In this document: positions 42,970 through 50,314 of the stretch, piece after piece
How the letters are laid out: each line of letters opens with the position of its first letter
How positions within the stretch are numbered: position 1 is the first letter of the stretch
Source: Thermoleophilaceae bacterium
GTDB taxonomy: Bacteria; Actinomycetota; Thermoleophilia; Solirubrobacterales; Thermoleophilaceae
Assembly (NCBI GenBank): GCA_030448005.1
Contig: JAUJNT010000001.1
Location: forward strand, 19,303-83,302
Length of the DNA stretch: 64,000 nucleotides
Reading direction: 5' to 3'
The notes under the pieces: generated by a model
Database searches by the model: none
What the model was told of the DNA's origin: nothing
The model's input: only the letters and a program-made list of their open reading frames with translations
Position numbers and translations under genes: made by a program

Positions 42970-43349
42970 GGCTCGAGTAGCAGCTCTTCCTCGGTGACCT
43001 CCCGGTCGGCGATGCGCCACGCCCTCACGACGGGCTCGCCGTCCTGCAGGGACACGATCAGATAGGTCCAGTGCGGATAGTGGGCCAGGTTGATGTCGGT
43101 CTGCGAGGGCTCGGCCGGACTTCGCGGGTGCGAGTGGTAGATCCCCACCTGGAATCCCTCGTCATCCAGCTCGTTGGTCGCCAGCAGGCTCTTCGAGTCG
43201 AGCTCGTAGCCATAGGGCGAGCGGCGGGGGTTCTCGGCGCGGACCACCTCCTGAACCACCCCGTCGGCCGCTCTCACGTAGCCGCAGCACTCGTTCGGGG
43301 CCTCGTCCCGGGCGTGTTGCACCAGGGCGTTCCACTGCTCGCCGGTCAT
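42966..43349 (-). CDS. mec: JAMM/MPN+ metallopeptidase (Mec-like)
   Basis: Protein of 127 aa with the full JAMM zinc motif: Glu20 in NECCGYVR and H-S-H-x7-S-x-x-D in YHSHPRSPAEPSQTD. In Mycobacterium the homologous Mec cleaves cysteine from the sulfur carrier CysO; in other bacteria related enzymes trim C-terminal residues after the GG of such carriers. cysM, a cysO-like gene and the E1-like gene lie 1-4 kb away. ATG 43349 has GGTGAGG before it. Function in cysteine synthesis is inferred from family and neighbours. Confidence 0.85.
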   Translation of the reverse strand: MTGEQWNALVQHARDEAPNECCGYVRAADGVVQEVVRAENPRRSPYGYELDSKSLLATNELDDEGFQVGIYHSHPRSPAEPSQTDINLAHYPHWTYLIVSLQDGEPVVRAWRIADREVTEEELLLEP

Positions 43350-43427
43350 CCTCACCGACCCAAGGTTACGCAAGGCCCTCCCGGCGGTTGTGATCCAGCC
43401 CGAGGTCCCGAGCGCAGACCCTGCATC

Positions 43428-43856
43428 ATGAGGATCGCGCCACGACGGCTCGGCTCCCACGGAGCCAGGCCGGTACTTCCGGCCCTGACGGGCTGCCTCG
43501 TCCTGCTGGCGCTTCCGGTGTCCGGCTGCGGAGGCGACGATGGCGGGGAGTCGGCCGCGGGCGGCGGAGCGTCCGCCGCCCCGGCGGCCAAGGAGGCCGT
43601 CACGGTGGACATCGCGAGCTTCAAGTTCATGCCCGGCGCGATCAAGGTCAAGGCGGGCGGCACGGTCACCTTCGTCAACAGGGACAAGGCCCCGCACACG
43701 GCACAGACCGAGCTGAACCCGAAGACCGCCAAGTTCGACACCGACCGCCTCGAAAAGGGCGACAAGAAGGCCGTGAAGCTGAAGGATGCGGGCAGGTTCG
43801 AGTACTTCTGCGCGTACCATCGCTTCATGGAGGGCACAGTCGAGGTCGTGGAGTAG
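43428..43856 (+). CDS. Cupredoxin (plastocyanin/azurin-like) lipoprotein
   Basis: Protein of 142 aa. The lipobox VSGC (LALPVSGCGG) indicates membrane anchoring, followed by an Ala/Gly linker. The copper-binding domain reads VDIASFKFMPGAIKVKAGGT and VTFVNRDKAPHTAQT (first His ligand), then FEYFCAYHRFMEGTVEV, giving Cys, His and Met ligands of a type 1 site. It carries electrons outside the membrane. It precedes tatA. Confidence 0.88.
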   Translation: MRIAPRRLGSHGARPVLPALTGCLVLLALPVSGCGGDDGGESAAGGGASAAPAAKEAVTVDIASFKFMPGAIKVKAGGTVTFVNRDKAPHTAQTELNPKTAKFDTDRLEKGDKKAVKLKDAGRFEYFCAYHRFMEGTVEVVE

Positions 43857-43860
43857 CCTG

Positions 43861-44187
43861 ATGACGATGGCCTTTCTCTCTCCATCACCGATCGAGCTGA
43901 TGATGATCGCGGTCATCGCGCTGATCGTGCTCGGACCGAGCCGGCTGCCCGAGGCGGCCCGCTCGCTCGGCAAGGGGATGCGCGAGATGCGCAACTCCTT
44001 TCAGGGCGGCGGCGACGATGACGAGGACGACCGGGGCGGCGGCAGCCGACCGCTTCCGCCAGACGACGAGCCCGAGGACGACGGTGTCGACGACGACGCC
44101 TCCTTCGACGAGCTCGGGCACGTCGAGGAGCCTCCGGCCGCCCCCCGTGCCGATCGCGAGAGCGTCGGCGCCGCCGAGCGCGCCTAA
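43861..44187 (+). CDS. tatA: Sec-independent translocase protein TatA/E
   Basis: Protein of 108 aa. Single N-terminal membrane helix (PIELMMIAVIALIVLG), the conserved hinge GPSRLPEAARSLGKGMREMR as amphipathic helix, and an acidic, disordered C-terminus. It forms the twin-arginine pore. tatC is not in the window. ATG 43861 or the in-frame ATG 43867 can be the start; the stop of the cupredoxin gene is 5 bases upstream. Its last bases overlap the convergent GIY-YIG gene. Confidence 0.9.
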   Translation: MTMAFLSPSPIELMMIAVIALIVLGPSRLPEAARSLGKGMREMRNSFQGGGDDDEDDRGGGSRPLPPDDEPEDDGVDDDASFDELGHVEEPPAAPRADRESVGAAERA

Positions 44188-44438
44188 CCCGCCAGCTCCA
44201 GCTTCTCGGCCCGCGTCAGGCACTTGATGCGCGCCTCCTCACGCAGCGCCTCGGGGCGCGAACTCACCCGCACCGACCACGCGAGCTCGACGGGCAGCCG
44301 GGAGCGGGTGTACCGGCTCGCGCTGCCGGCGCGGTGCTCCTGCAACCGACGGTCGAGGTCCGTGGTCCAGCCACAGTAGAGGCTCCCATCCGCACAGCGC
44401 AGGAGGTAGACGTACGCGGACGTGGCGGCAGTCGACAC
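44184..44438 (-). CDS. GIY-YIG nuclease-like protein (UPF0213)
   Basis: Protein of 84 aa from GTG 44438: AYVYLLRCADGSLYCGWTTD is the GIY-YIG strand pair (YVY...YCG) with a Tyr/Arg pattern, DLDRRLQEHRAGSASRYTRS has the catalytic Arg and the RYTR motif, and EALREEARIKCLTRAEKLEL has the catalytic Glu. Members of this stand-alone group may repair or process DNA; no substrate is established. It overlaps tatA tail-to-tail by 4 bases. Confidence 0.9.
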   Translation of the reverse strand: MSTAATSAYVYLLRCADGSLYCGWTTDLDRRLQEHRAGSASRYTRSRLPVELAWSVRVSSRPEALREEARIKCLTRAEKLELAG

Positions 44439-44487
44439 GCCGGAAAGGTATTGGTCACGCCAGTCGCCCAGCGCGCCTGCAGCCGGG

Positions 44488-45465
44488 CTACCAGAAGGAG
44501 GCGCTCTCGAGCGTCCCGTCGGCCTCGAGCTCCTCGAGGCTCTTGGTGTAGACGCCCGAGCTCAGGTACTTCCAGCCGTCGTCGCAGACCACGAAGACCA
44601 CGTTGCCCTCGTCAAGGCCGTTGGCCACCCGCACCGCGATCGAGGCGATCGCACCGCTCGAGACGCCCGCGAAGAGCCCCTCCTCGGCCAGCAGCTTCTT
44701 GGTCCAGACCACGGCGTCGCGGTTTGTGACGATGATCTTCTTGTCGAGCATCGAGAGATCGATGATCTCCGGGATGAACCCGTCATCGAGTGAGCGCAGG
44801 CCCTGCACCAGCTCGCCCTGAAGCGGCTCGGCCGCCACGATCACCGTGTCGGGATCGTGCTCCTTGAGCCGCCGCGCGTTTCCCATCAACGTGCCGCCGG
44901 TGCCGAGCCCGGCGACGAACGCGGTCACCGTGTCGATCTCCTCGAGGATCTCGACCGCCGTGCCGTTGTAGTGGGCGTCCGGGTTGGCCTGGTTCCCGTA
45001 CTGGTAGGGCATGTAGTAGGACGAATCGCTCTCGGCCAGCTCGAGCGCCATGGCCACCGCGCCGTTCGATCCCTGCTCCCCTGGCGAGGACACGATCTCC
45101 GCGCCATACATGCGCAGCAGCTCGGTGCGCTCCGCGGTCACGTTGTCGGGCATGACCACCTTCAGGCGATAGCCCTTGCGCTTGCAGATCATCGCGAGGG
45201 AGATGCCGGTGTTGCCGGAGGTCGGCTCGAGGATCGTCTGCCGGGGACGGATCGCGCCCTTCTCCTCGGCGTCCTCGATCATCGCCCGCGCGACGCGGTC
45301 CTTGACCGAACCGGTCGGGTTGTAGGACTCGAGCTTTGCGTAGATCCGCACGCCCGGCTTCGGCGACAGCCGCTTCAACTCGACGAGCGGCGTGTTGCCG
45401 ATCGCCTGCACGATGTCGCCGTACTTGCCGCCGCACGGCCGGTTCTCGAGACCGGGAGGAAGCAT
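44488..45465 (-). CDS. cysM: Cysteine synthase CysM-type (thiocarboxylate-dependent)
   Basis: Protein of 325 aa, a fold-type II PLP enzyme. The PLP Lys is in NPTGSVKDRVARAMI, the carboxylate-binding loop is PTSGNTGIS and the phosphate loop is GLGTGGTLMGNARR. The long C-terminal tail (KYLSSGVYTKSLEELEADGT) resembles mycobacterial CysM, which uses O-phosphoserine and CysO-thiocarboxylate. The nearby cysO, mec and E1-like genes support that role. It begins at ATG 45465, 2 bases after a 16-base block shared with the E1-like gene. Confidence 0.9.
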   Translation of the reverse strand: MLPPGLENRPCGGKYGDIVQAIGNTPLVELKRLSPKPGVRIYAKLESYNPTGSVKDRVARAMIEDAEEKGAIRPRQTILEPTSGNTGISLAMICKRKGYRLKVVMPDNVTAERTELLRMYGAEIVSSPGEQGSNGAVAMALELAESDSSYYMPYQYGNQANPDAHYNGTAVEILEEIDTVTAFVAGLGTGGTLMGNARRLKEHDPDTVIVAAEPLQGELVQGLRSLDDGFIPEIIDLSMLDKKIIVTNRDAVVWTKKLLAEEGLFAGVSSGAIASIAVRVANGLDEGNVVFVVCDDGWKYLSSGVYTKSLEELEADGTLESASFW

Positions 45466-45467
45466 CG

Positions 45468-45483
45468 CTTCAGAAAGTGTAGC
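45468..45483 (-). promoter_or_regulatory. Promoter/operator block before cysM
   Basis: On the minus strand GCTACACTTTCTGAAG ends 2 bases before the cysM ATG. The same 16 bases with one change lie at the identical distance before the rhodanese-ThiF gene at 47070. TACACT can serve as -10 element; conservation beyond it suggests a regulator site. Confidence 0.7.
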
Positions 45484-45524
45484 CGTGGCCTGTGGAGACG
45501 GAGACCCGTCGCCGCCGGGAGCGG

Positions 45525-45800
45525 CTAACGGCCGCCGGCCATCGCCGGGAGGATCACGAGCGTGTCGTCGGGCTTGACGGGCGTGTCGAGGCCGTCGAGC
45601 ACGCGCACGTCCTCGTCGTTGAGATAGACGTTGACGTAGCGGTTGAGGCTGCCGTCCTCGCCGAAGAGCTGTACCTGCGTGCCGGGGTGCTGCTCCGTGA
45701 GGGCGCGCAGCACCTCGCCGACGTCGTCGCCGTCGGCGGCCACCTCTTTCTCGCCTCCGGTCGAGCCGCGAAGCACCGGAGGGATCTTGATCTTGCTCAC
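45525..45800 (-). CDS. cysO: CysO/MoaD-like sulfur carrier ending in GGR
   Basis: Protein of 91 aa with the beta-grasp fold of CysO: IPPVLRGSTGGEKEVAADGD, VGEVLRALTEQHPGTQVQLF, RYVNVYLNDEDVRVLDG and DDTLVILPAMAGG. Sulfur carriers are adenylated and thiocarboxylated on a C-terminal Gly-Gly; here an extra Arg follows. Related carriers with such extensions are trimmed by a JAMM peptidase, and one is encoded at 42966-43349. It starts at GTG 45800, leaderless (TAGGCT, 7 bases). Confidence 0.88.
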   Translation of the reverse strand: MSKIKIPPVLRGSTGGEKEVAADGDDVGEVLRALTEQHPGTQVQLFGEDGSLNRYVNVYLNDEDVRVLDGLDTPVKPDDTLVILPAMAGGR

Positions 45801-45807
45801 GGGCGGG

Positions 45808-45813
45808 AGCCTA
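45808..45813 (-). promoter_or_regulatory. -10 box of cysO, leaderless
   Basis: Minus-strand TAGGCT, 7 bases, then GTG at 45800. It lacks the 16-base block found before cysM and the E1-like gene. Confidence 0.5.
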
Positions 45814-45831
45814 CCGTCCGGGGCGGCACGG

Positions 45832-47070
45832 CTATCCGGCGCAGAAGTCCTCGTAGTCCGGGAAGACGCCCATCTCCTCGCTCGAGATCGACTCCGGATC
45901 GCGCGAGCAGATCGGGCACTCCGGGTCGCGGCGCACCTTCAGGTCCGTGAAGGTGGTGCCGAGCGCCTCGTAGAGCAGCAACCGGCCGATCAGCGGCTCG
46001 CCCGAGCCGGTCACGAGCTTGACCACCTCGATCGCCTGCAGCACGCCCATCACTCCGGGAAGCGCCCCGAGCACGCCGTTGGCGCCGCACGAGGGCGCCA
46101 GCTCGGCCGGCGGGGGCGTCGGATAGAGGCAGCGATAGCATGGGCCCTCGTAGGGGGCGAAGACGGAGAGCTGGCCGTCGAACCCGAGGATCGAGGCGGA
46201 GACCACGGGGATCTTCAGACGCACGGTGGCGTCGTTCAGCAGGTAGCGGGTGGGGAAGTTGTCGACGCCGTCCACGATCACGTCGTAGCCCTCGATGATC
46301 TCCATGATGTTCGAGGCGTCGAGGCGCGTCTGGTACTTGACCACCTCGACATCGGGGTTGATATCGCCGATGGCCTGCTCGGCCGAGTCAACCTTCGGGA
46401 TGCCGATGCGGTCGTTCGAGTGGACGACCTGGCGCCCGAGGTTGGAAAGGTCCACCACGTCGTCGTCGACGATCCCGAGCGTGCCGACCCCGGCGGCGGC
46501 GAGGTAGAGCGCGGTCGGCGAGCCCAGACCACCCGCTCCGAGCAGCAGCACCTTCGCGTCGAGCAGCTTCATCTGGCCCTCGATGCCGATCTCCGGCACG
46601 AGCAGGTGGCGCGAGTAGCGCTCCCGCTGCTCGGCGGTCAGGCGGCGAGGGACCTCGACCTTGTACCCGCGGTCCTTCCACAGCGTGATGCCACCCGTCA
46701 TCGACTCGACGTTCTCGTAGCCGAGCTCCTGCTCGAGTGTGTGGGCGGCCAGTGCAGAGCGGTTGCCCGAGGCGCAGTAGAGGACGACCCGCGCCGAACG
46801 GTCCTTGACCGCGCCCTCGATCCGCGACTCGAGGTGCCCGCGCGGAACGTGCCTGGCCCCCGGGAGGTGCGCCTCCTCGAACTCCTGCTGCTCGCGCACG
46901 TCCACGATCACGGCGCCGTTGGGGCTCTCGACCAGCGGGCGGACCTCCTTCGGGTCCACTTCCTTGACCTGCTCCTTTACCTTGCGGATGTAGTCCGCGC
47001 CGCTCGCCATGAGGTGGAAGTCCTCGTCCTCTCTTTGGATGCGGAGCCGCCAACCCGGTCCCCGCCTCAT
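45832..47070 (-). CDS. Rhodanese-ThiF fusion, sulfur-carrier activating enzyme
   Basis: Protein of 412 aa from ATG 47070 (47010 is an alternative). An N-terminal rhodanese domain (residues ~40-135) has the persulfide Cys in VVLYCASGNRSALAAH. The ThiF/MoeB E1 domain follows: RYSRHLLVPEIGIEGQ, LLLGAGGLGSPTALYLAAAG (ATP site), DVIVDGVDNFPTRY, zinc Cys pairs CYRC and CPIC, and APSCGANGVLGALPGVMG. MoeZ-type proteins usually have ThiF first and rhodanese last; here the order is reversed. It adenylates and sulfurates the carrier encoded next. Confidence 0.92.
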   Translation of the reverse strand: MRRGPGWRLRIQREDEDFHLMASGADYIRKVKEQVKEVDPKEVRPLVESPNGAVIVDVREQQEFEEAHLPGARHVPRGHLESRIEGAVKDRSARVVLYCASGNRSALAAHTLEQELGYENVESMTGGITLWKDRGYKVEVPRRLTAEQRERYSRHLLVPEIGIEGQMKLLDAKVLLLGAGGLGSPTALYLAAAGVGTLGIVDDDVVDLSNLGRQVVHSNDRIGIPKVDSAEQAIGDINPDVEVVKYQTRLDASNIMEIIEGYDVIVDGVDNFPTRYLLNDATVRLKIPVVSASILGFDGQLSVFAPYEGPCYRCLYPTPPPAELAPSCGANGVLGALPGVMGVLQAIEVVKLVTGSGEPLIGRLLLYEALGTTFTDLKVRRDPECPICSRDPESISSEEMGVFPDYEDFCAG

Positions 47071-47072
47071 TA

Positions 47073-47088
47073 CTTCACAAAGTGTAGC
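47073..47088 (-). promoter_or_regulatory. Promoter/operator block before the rhodanese-ThiF gene
   Basis: Minus-strand GCTACACTTTGTGAAG ends 2 bases before ATG 47070. It differs from the cysM copy at one base. This supports 47070 as the true start. Confidence 0.7.
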
Positions 47089-47168
47089 GCCCGTCACCAG
47101 GCCGCCGCCGACCGGCCTACCGGCGCGATGGGGCTATTGTCCCCGGGAATCAAAGGGTGGGGGCGCCG

Positions 47169-48374
47169 GTGATCCGATCGACATGGATGGCGAGGAGCGG
47201 CGCGGTGGCGCTCGTGTTCGCGCTCCTCCTTGCCGGTCCGCCGGCGGCGCACGCGGCGTCCCGGGACGCTGGGCCGTGCGCCGGCCAAGCCGCGGCAAGG
47301 CACGGCCACATCGCCGCCGTGCTCGACCGGCGCGCGGGCGCGCGCAGGACTCGGGGACAGCTCGGTGACGCGCGGGCCGATCGCCGGCGGTCGCGCTGGC
47401 ACGCTCGACTGGCCCGCTATTACGGTGAGCAGGCGCTGCTGAGGCCGGTTCCTCGCGGCACCGCGATCACGTACCGCACCCTGCGCCGCAGCCGCGCGCT
47501 GCGGCGCTCCTTCCTGACGGGCTTCGAGCAGTTGACGCCCGAGAACGAGATGAAGATGGAGCGCCTGCAGCCCGCGCCGGGAGTCTTTCGCTTCGCCGAG
47601 GCCGATCGGATGGTGCGGTTCGCGCGCAGGTACTGCAAGCGGGTTCGCGGGCACACCCTCGTCTACGGGCGCCAGTTGCCTCGCTGGGCCACCGACGGAC
47701 GCTTCGGGCCCGAGCAGCTGGGCTTCGAGATGGAGTGGCACGTGCGCACGGTGATGAGTCGTTACGCCGGACGCGTGGCCGAATGGGATGTGGTGAACGA
47801 AGCGATCGGGCCGGATGGCAGCTATGCGAGGAACGTCTGGTTCGATGCGCTCGGAAAGCGATACGTGGAGCGCGCCTTCCGGGCCGCCCACGACGCCGAC
47901 CCGAGCGCCCGGCTCTTCTACAACGACAACGGGATCGAGTTGCCCGACCATCCGCATACTGTGGCGGTGCGAGCGATGGTCGCCCGGTTGCGCCGCCGCG
48001 GGGTGCCGATACACGGCGTGGGAATCCAGAACCACGTGAGCACCGCCCACCACGCCTCAGAGGCGCAGCTTGCCCGCACCATCAGGGGATTCACCAGCAT
48101 GGGGCTGAACGTGGCGATCACCGAGATGGACGTCAAGCTCGACCCCCCGGGCACCCGAGCGCGCAGGCTCGAGCGCCAGCGGCTGGTCTACCGGGCGGCG
48201 GCGCGCGCCTGCGCCCGCAATCCCCGCTGCAGCAGCTTCTCGACCTGGGGCGTGGGCGATGGGGTCTCCTGGCTCGGCCCGATGGCCGGCGGCCTGCTGT
48301 TCGACCGCGGCTACCGGCGCAAGCCCGCCTACAGCGCGGTGTCGCGCAGCCTCGGAAGTCCCGCCGCGCCCTGA
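47169..48374 (+). CDS. GH10 endo-1,4-beta-xylanase
   Basis: Protein of 401 aa with a signal peptide (SGAVALVFALLLAGPPAAHA). GH10 motifs: FEQLTPENEMKMERLQPAPG, RVRGHTLVYGRQLPRW, the acid/base Glu in EWDVVNEAIGPDGS and the nucleophile Glu in VAITEMDVKLD, plus SFSTWGVGDGVSWL near the end. It hydrolyses xylan or related beta-1,4 glycans outside the cell. A long Arg-rich stretch separates signal peptide and catalytic domain. Its stop lies in a duplicated hairpin. Confidence 0.9.
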   Translation: MIRSTWMARSGAVALVFALLLAGPPAAHAASRDAGPCAGQAAARHGHIAAVLDRRAGARRTRGQLGDARADRRRSRWHARLARYYGEQALLRPVPRGTAITYRTLRRSRALRRSFLTGFEQLTPENEMKMERLQPAPGVFRFAEADRMVRFARRYCKRVRGHTLVYGRQLPRWATDGRFGPEQLGFEMEWHVRTVMSRYAGRVAEWDVVNEAIGPDGSYARNVWFDALGKRYVERAFRAAHDADPSARLFYNDNGIELPDHPHTVAVRAMVARLRRRGVPIHGVGIQNHVSTAHHASEAQLARTIRGFTSMGLNVAITEMDVKLDPPGTRARRLERQRLVYRAAARACARNPRCSSFSTWGVGDGVSWLGPMAGGLLFDRGYRRKPAYSAVSRSLGSPAAP

Positions 48375-48445
48375 GGGGCGCAAAGAGAACTTGGGGCGCC
48401 CCACGGCGCCCTGACGGGCGCACAACGACTCGGGGCGCCCAACTT
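48366..48445. repeat. 40-base duplication with hairpins over the xylanase stop
   Basis: Copy 1 (48366-48405) begins GCGCCCTGAGGGGCGCA and contains the xylanase stop; copy 2 begins at 48406 with GCGCCCTGACGGGCGCA. Each unit also holds a GGGGCGCCC palindrome; AACTTGGGGCGCCCC recurs just after. The units may act as terminators. Confidence 0.85.
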
Positions 48446-48571
48446 GGGGCGCCCCGGACCGATCCCAGACCCGCTGTCGGAAGCTCGCCTGTGTTCCGGC
48501 GCTGTCAAAGCTTCATATGAGCATTGTCGCCCATCGCCGCTCCTGCCGATATGGGGTCTGGACCCCATTTC

Positions 48572-49552
48572 ATGCTTCCCCCACCCTTCAAGACGCGCGG
48601 CGACTCCCTCATCGGCCAGGTCGTGGCGGCAAACGTCGTGCTCGTCACGCTCACGGTGCTGGCCGCCAGCCTTGCGGCCGGGCTCGACCTGTCGATCTCC
48701 GAGCAGCGCTGGCAGTTCATCGTGTTGGCGCTGGTGGTGGTGCTCACGTTCTGCGTCAACCTGTGGATGCTCCAGCGTCGCTTTGGCCCGCTGGAGCACC
48801 TGATCGAGCGGATCGAGCGGATCGACCCGGCTGAGCCGGCCAGCTTCGAGATCGCGAAGGACCCGGTGGCGGAGATCGATCGGCTCGCCGAGTCCTTCCG
48901 CCGGCTCCTCCGCCGCGTGGACGATGAGCGCCGCCGCTCGGGCAAGCTCGTGGTGCGAGCCCAGGAGGAGGAGCGTCGCCGGGTGGCGCGCGACCTTCAC
49001 GACGAGGTGAACCAGGCCCTCACCGCCATCCTGCTGCGACTCGAGGCGCTGGCGCAGGACACCCCGCCCGAGCGCTCCGCGGACGTGGCGGAGCTGAAGC
49101 GCCTGGCAAGCCAGGCCATGGACGAGCTACTGACCCTCGCACGGCAGCTGCGTCCCGCGGCGCTCGACGATCACGGCCTGGTGCCGGCGATCGAGTCCCA
49201 GCTGCGTGTGTTCTCCGAGCGCACGGGGATAGCAGCGCGGCTGCGCACCGCCGGCCGGCTCGGGGACCTCGACGAGGAGCAGCAGACCGCCCTCTACCGG
49301 GTCACCCAGGAGGCGCTCATGAACGCCGGCCGGCATGGCGGGGCGACCCGCGTGGAGGTCGAGCTGGCGGCCGTGGGCAAGCACACCGAGCTCCACATCC
49401 GCGACGACGGCAAGGGCTTTGACCCTGCGTCGGTCAGGGGCGACGGGCTCGGGCTCGAGGGGATGGCCGAGCGCGCGCGGCTCGTGGGTGGAGAGCTCGA
49501 TGTGCGCTCCTCACCGGGCGCGGGCACCGAGATCAGCATGAGGGTCCCGTGA
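48572..49552 (+). CDS. NarX/DesK-type sensor histidine kinase
   Basis: Protein of 326 aa from ATG 48572. Two membrane helices (LIGQVVAANVVLVTLTVLAA; WQFIVLALVVVLTFCVNLWM) with almost no extracellular loop, then a HAMP-like segment (RRFGPLEHLIERIERIDPAE), the phospho-acceptor His in RRRVARDLHDEVNQAL, and an ATPase domain (TQEALMNAGRHGGATRV; LHIRDDGKGFDPASV; GLGLEGMAERA). With no sensor domain it probably senses membrane or cytosolic signals. It is coupled to the next gene by GTGA. Confidence 0.92.
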   Translation: MLPPPFKTRGDSLIGQVVAANVVLVTLTVLAASLAAGLDLSISEQRWQFIVLALVVVLTFCVNLWMLQRRFGPLEHLIERIERIDPAEPASFEIAKDPVAEIDRLAESFRRLLRRVDDERRRSGKLVVRAQEEERRRVARDLHDEVNQALTAILLRLEALAQDTPPERSADVAELKRLASQAMDELLTLARQLRPAALDDHGLVPAIESQLRVFSERTGIAARLRTAGRLGDLDEEQQTALYRVTQEALMNAGRHGGATRVEVELAAVGKHTELHIRDDGKGFDPASVRGDGLGLEGMAERARLVGGELDVRSSPGAGTEISMRVP

Positions 49553-50184
49553 TCAGGGTCCTCATCGCCGACGACCACGGCATCGTGCGCTCCGGGCTCA
49601 CGATGCTGATCGAGCGCCAAGCGGACATGACCGTGGCCGCCGAGGCCCAGGACGGCCTCGAGGCGGTCGAGCGCGCGCTCTCCGAGCGCCCCGACGTGGC
49701 GGTGCTGGACGTGTCGATGCCCCGGATGACCGGGCTGCAGGCGGCGCGGCAGATCCGCTCCCATGACCAGGCAACACACGTGCTCATGCTCTCCATGCAC
49801 GAGGACGACGGCTACTTCTTCGAGGCTCTCGAGGCCGGCGCCTCCGGATACGTCTCCAAGCGCGGCGCGGACAGTGACCTGATCGATGCCATCCGCACGG
49901 TGGCGAATGGGCGCACCTTTCTCAGCTCGCGCACGCAGGGAGCACTCATGAGGCAGTGGCTCGAGGATGGGCACACCGGCCCGAGGGACGACCTCACCCC
50001 GCGCGAGCTCGAGGTGGTGAAGCTGATCGCCGAGGCCTACACCAACCGCCAGATCGCCGAGGCGCTGACCCTCTCGGAGAAGACGGTGGAGTCCCACCGC
50101 GGCAACGTGCTGGCAAAGCTCGGGATGCGCGACCGGGTCGAGCTCGTGCGCTATGCGATCCGCCGCGGGTTGGTGGAGCCGTGA
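49549..50184 (+). CDS. NarL-family response regulator
   Basis: Protein of 211 aa from GTG 49549. Receiver: VLIADDHGIVRSGLTMLIER, the phospho-acceptor Asp in VAVLDVSMPRMTG, Ser/Thr and Lys in LMLSMHEDDG and GYVSKRGAD. HTH: LTPRELEVVKLIAEAYTNRQ, IAEALTLSEKTVESHRGNVL. It pairs with the preceding kinase. The last codons with the stop are repeated five times downstream. Confidence 0.94.
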   Translation: MIRVLIADDHGIVRSGLTMLIERQADMTVAAEAQDGLEAVERALSERPDVAVLDVSMPRMTGLQAARQIRSHDQATHVLMLSMHEDDGYFFEALEAGASGYVSKRGADSDLIDAIRTVANGRTFLSSRTQGALMRQWLEDGHTGPRDDLTPRELEVVKLIAEAYTNRQIAEALTLSEKTVESHRGNVLAKLGMRDRVELVRYAIRRGLVEP

Positions 50185-50280
50185 GCCGGTCAGTGGAGCC
50201 CTGAGCCGGCAGCGGAGCCGTGACCCGGCCAGTGCAGCCTGAGCCGGCCAGCGGAGCGCTGAGACCCGCCAGTGAAGCCC
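50166..50280. repeat. 19-20-base repeats spanning the response-regulator stop
   Basis: Degenerate units of the form CCGGYCAGYGGAGCCSTGA follow one another. TGA recurs at 50182 (the true stop), 50202, 50221, 50240 and 50260, so the period is 19-20 bases. A last partial unit ends near 50280. Confidence 0.9.
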
Positions 50281-50301
50281 AAGGCCAGATGGGGCCAGAG
50301 C

Positions 50302-50307
50302 TACGCT
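50302..50307 (+). promoter_or_regulatory. -10 box of the SCO gene, leaderless
   Basis: TACGCT, 7 bases, then GTG at 50315. Confidence 0.55.
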
Positions 50308-50314
50308 GAGTGGA

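Noticed and set aside
50166-50280. Possible CRISPR array
   Set aside because: Units are contiguous and degenerate with no unique spacers and no cas genes nearby; they are tandem repeats.
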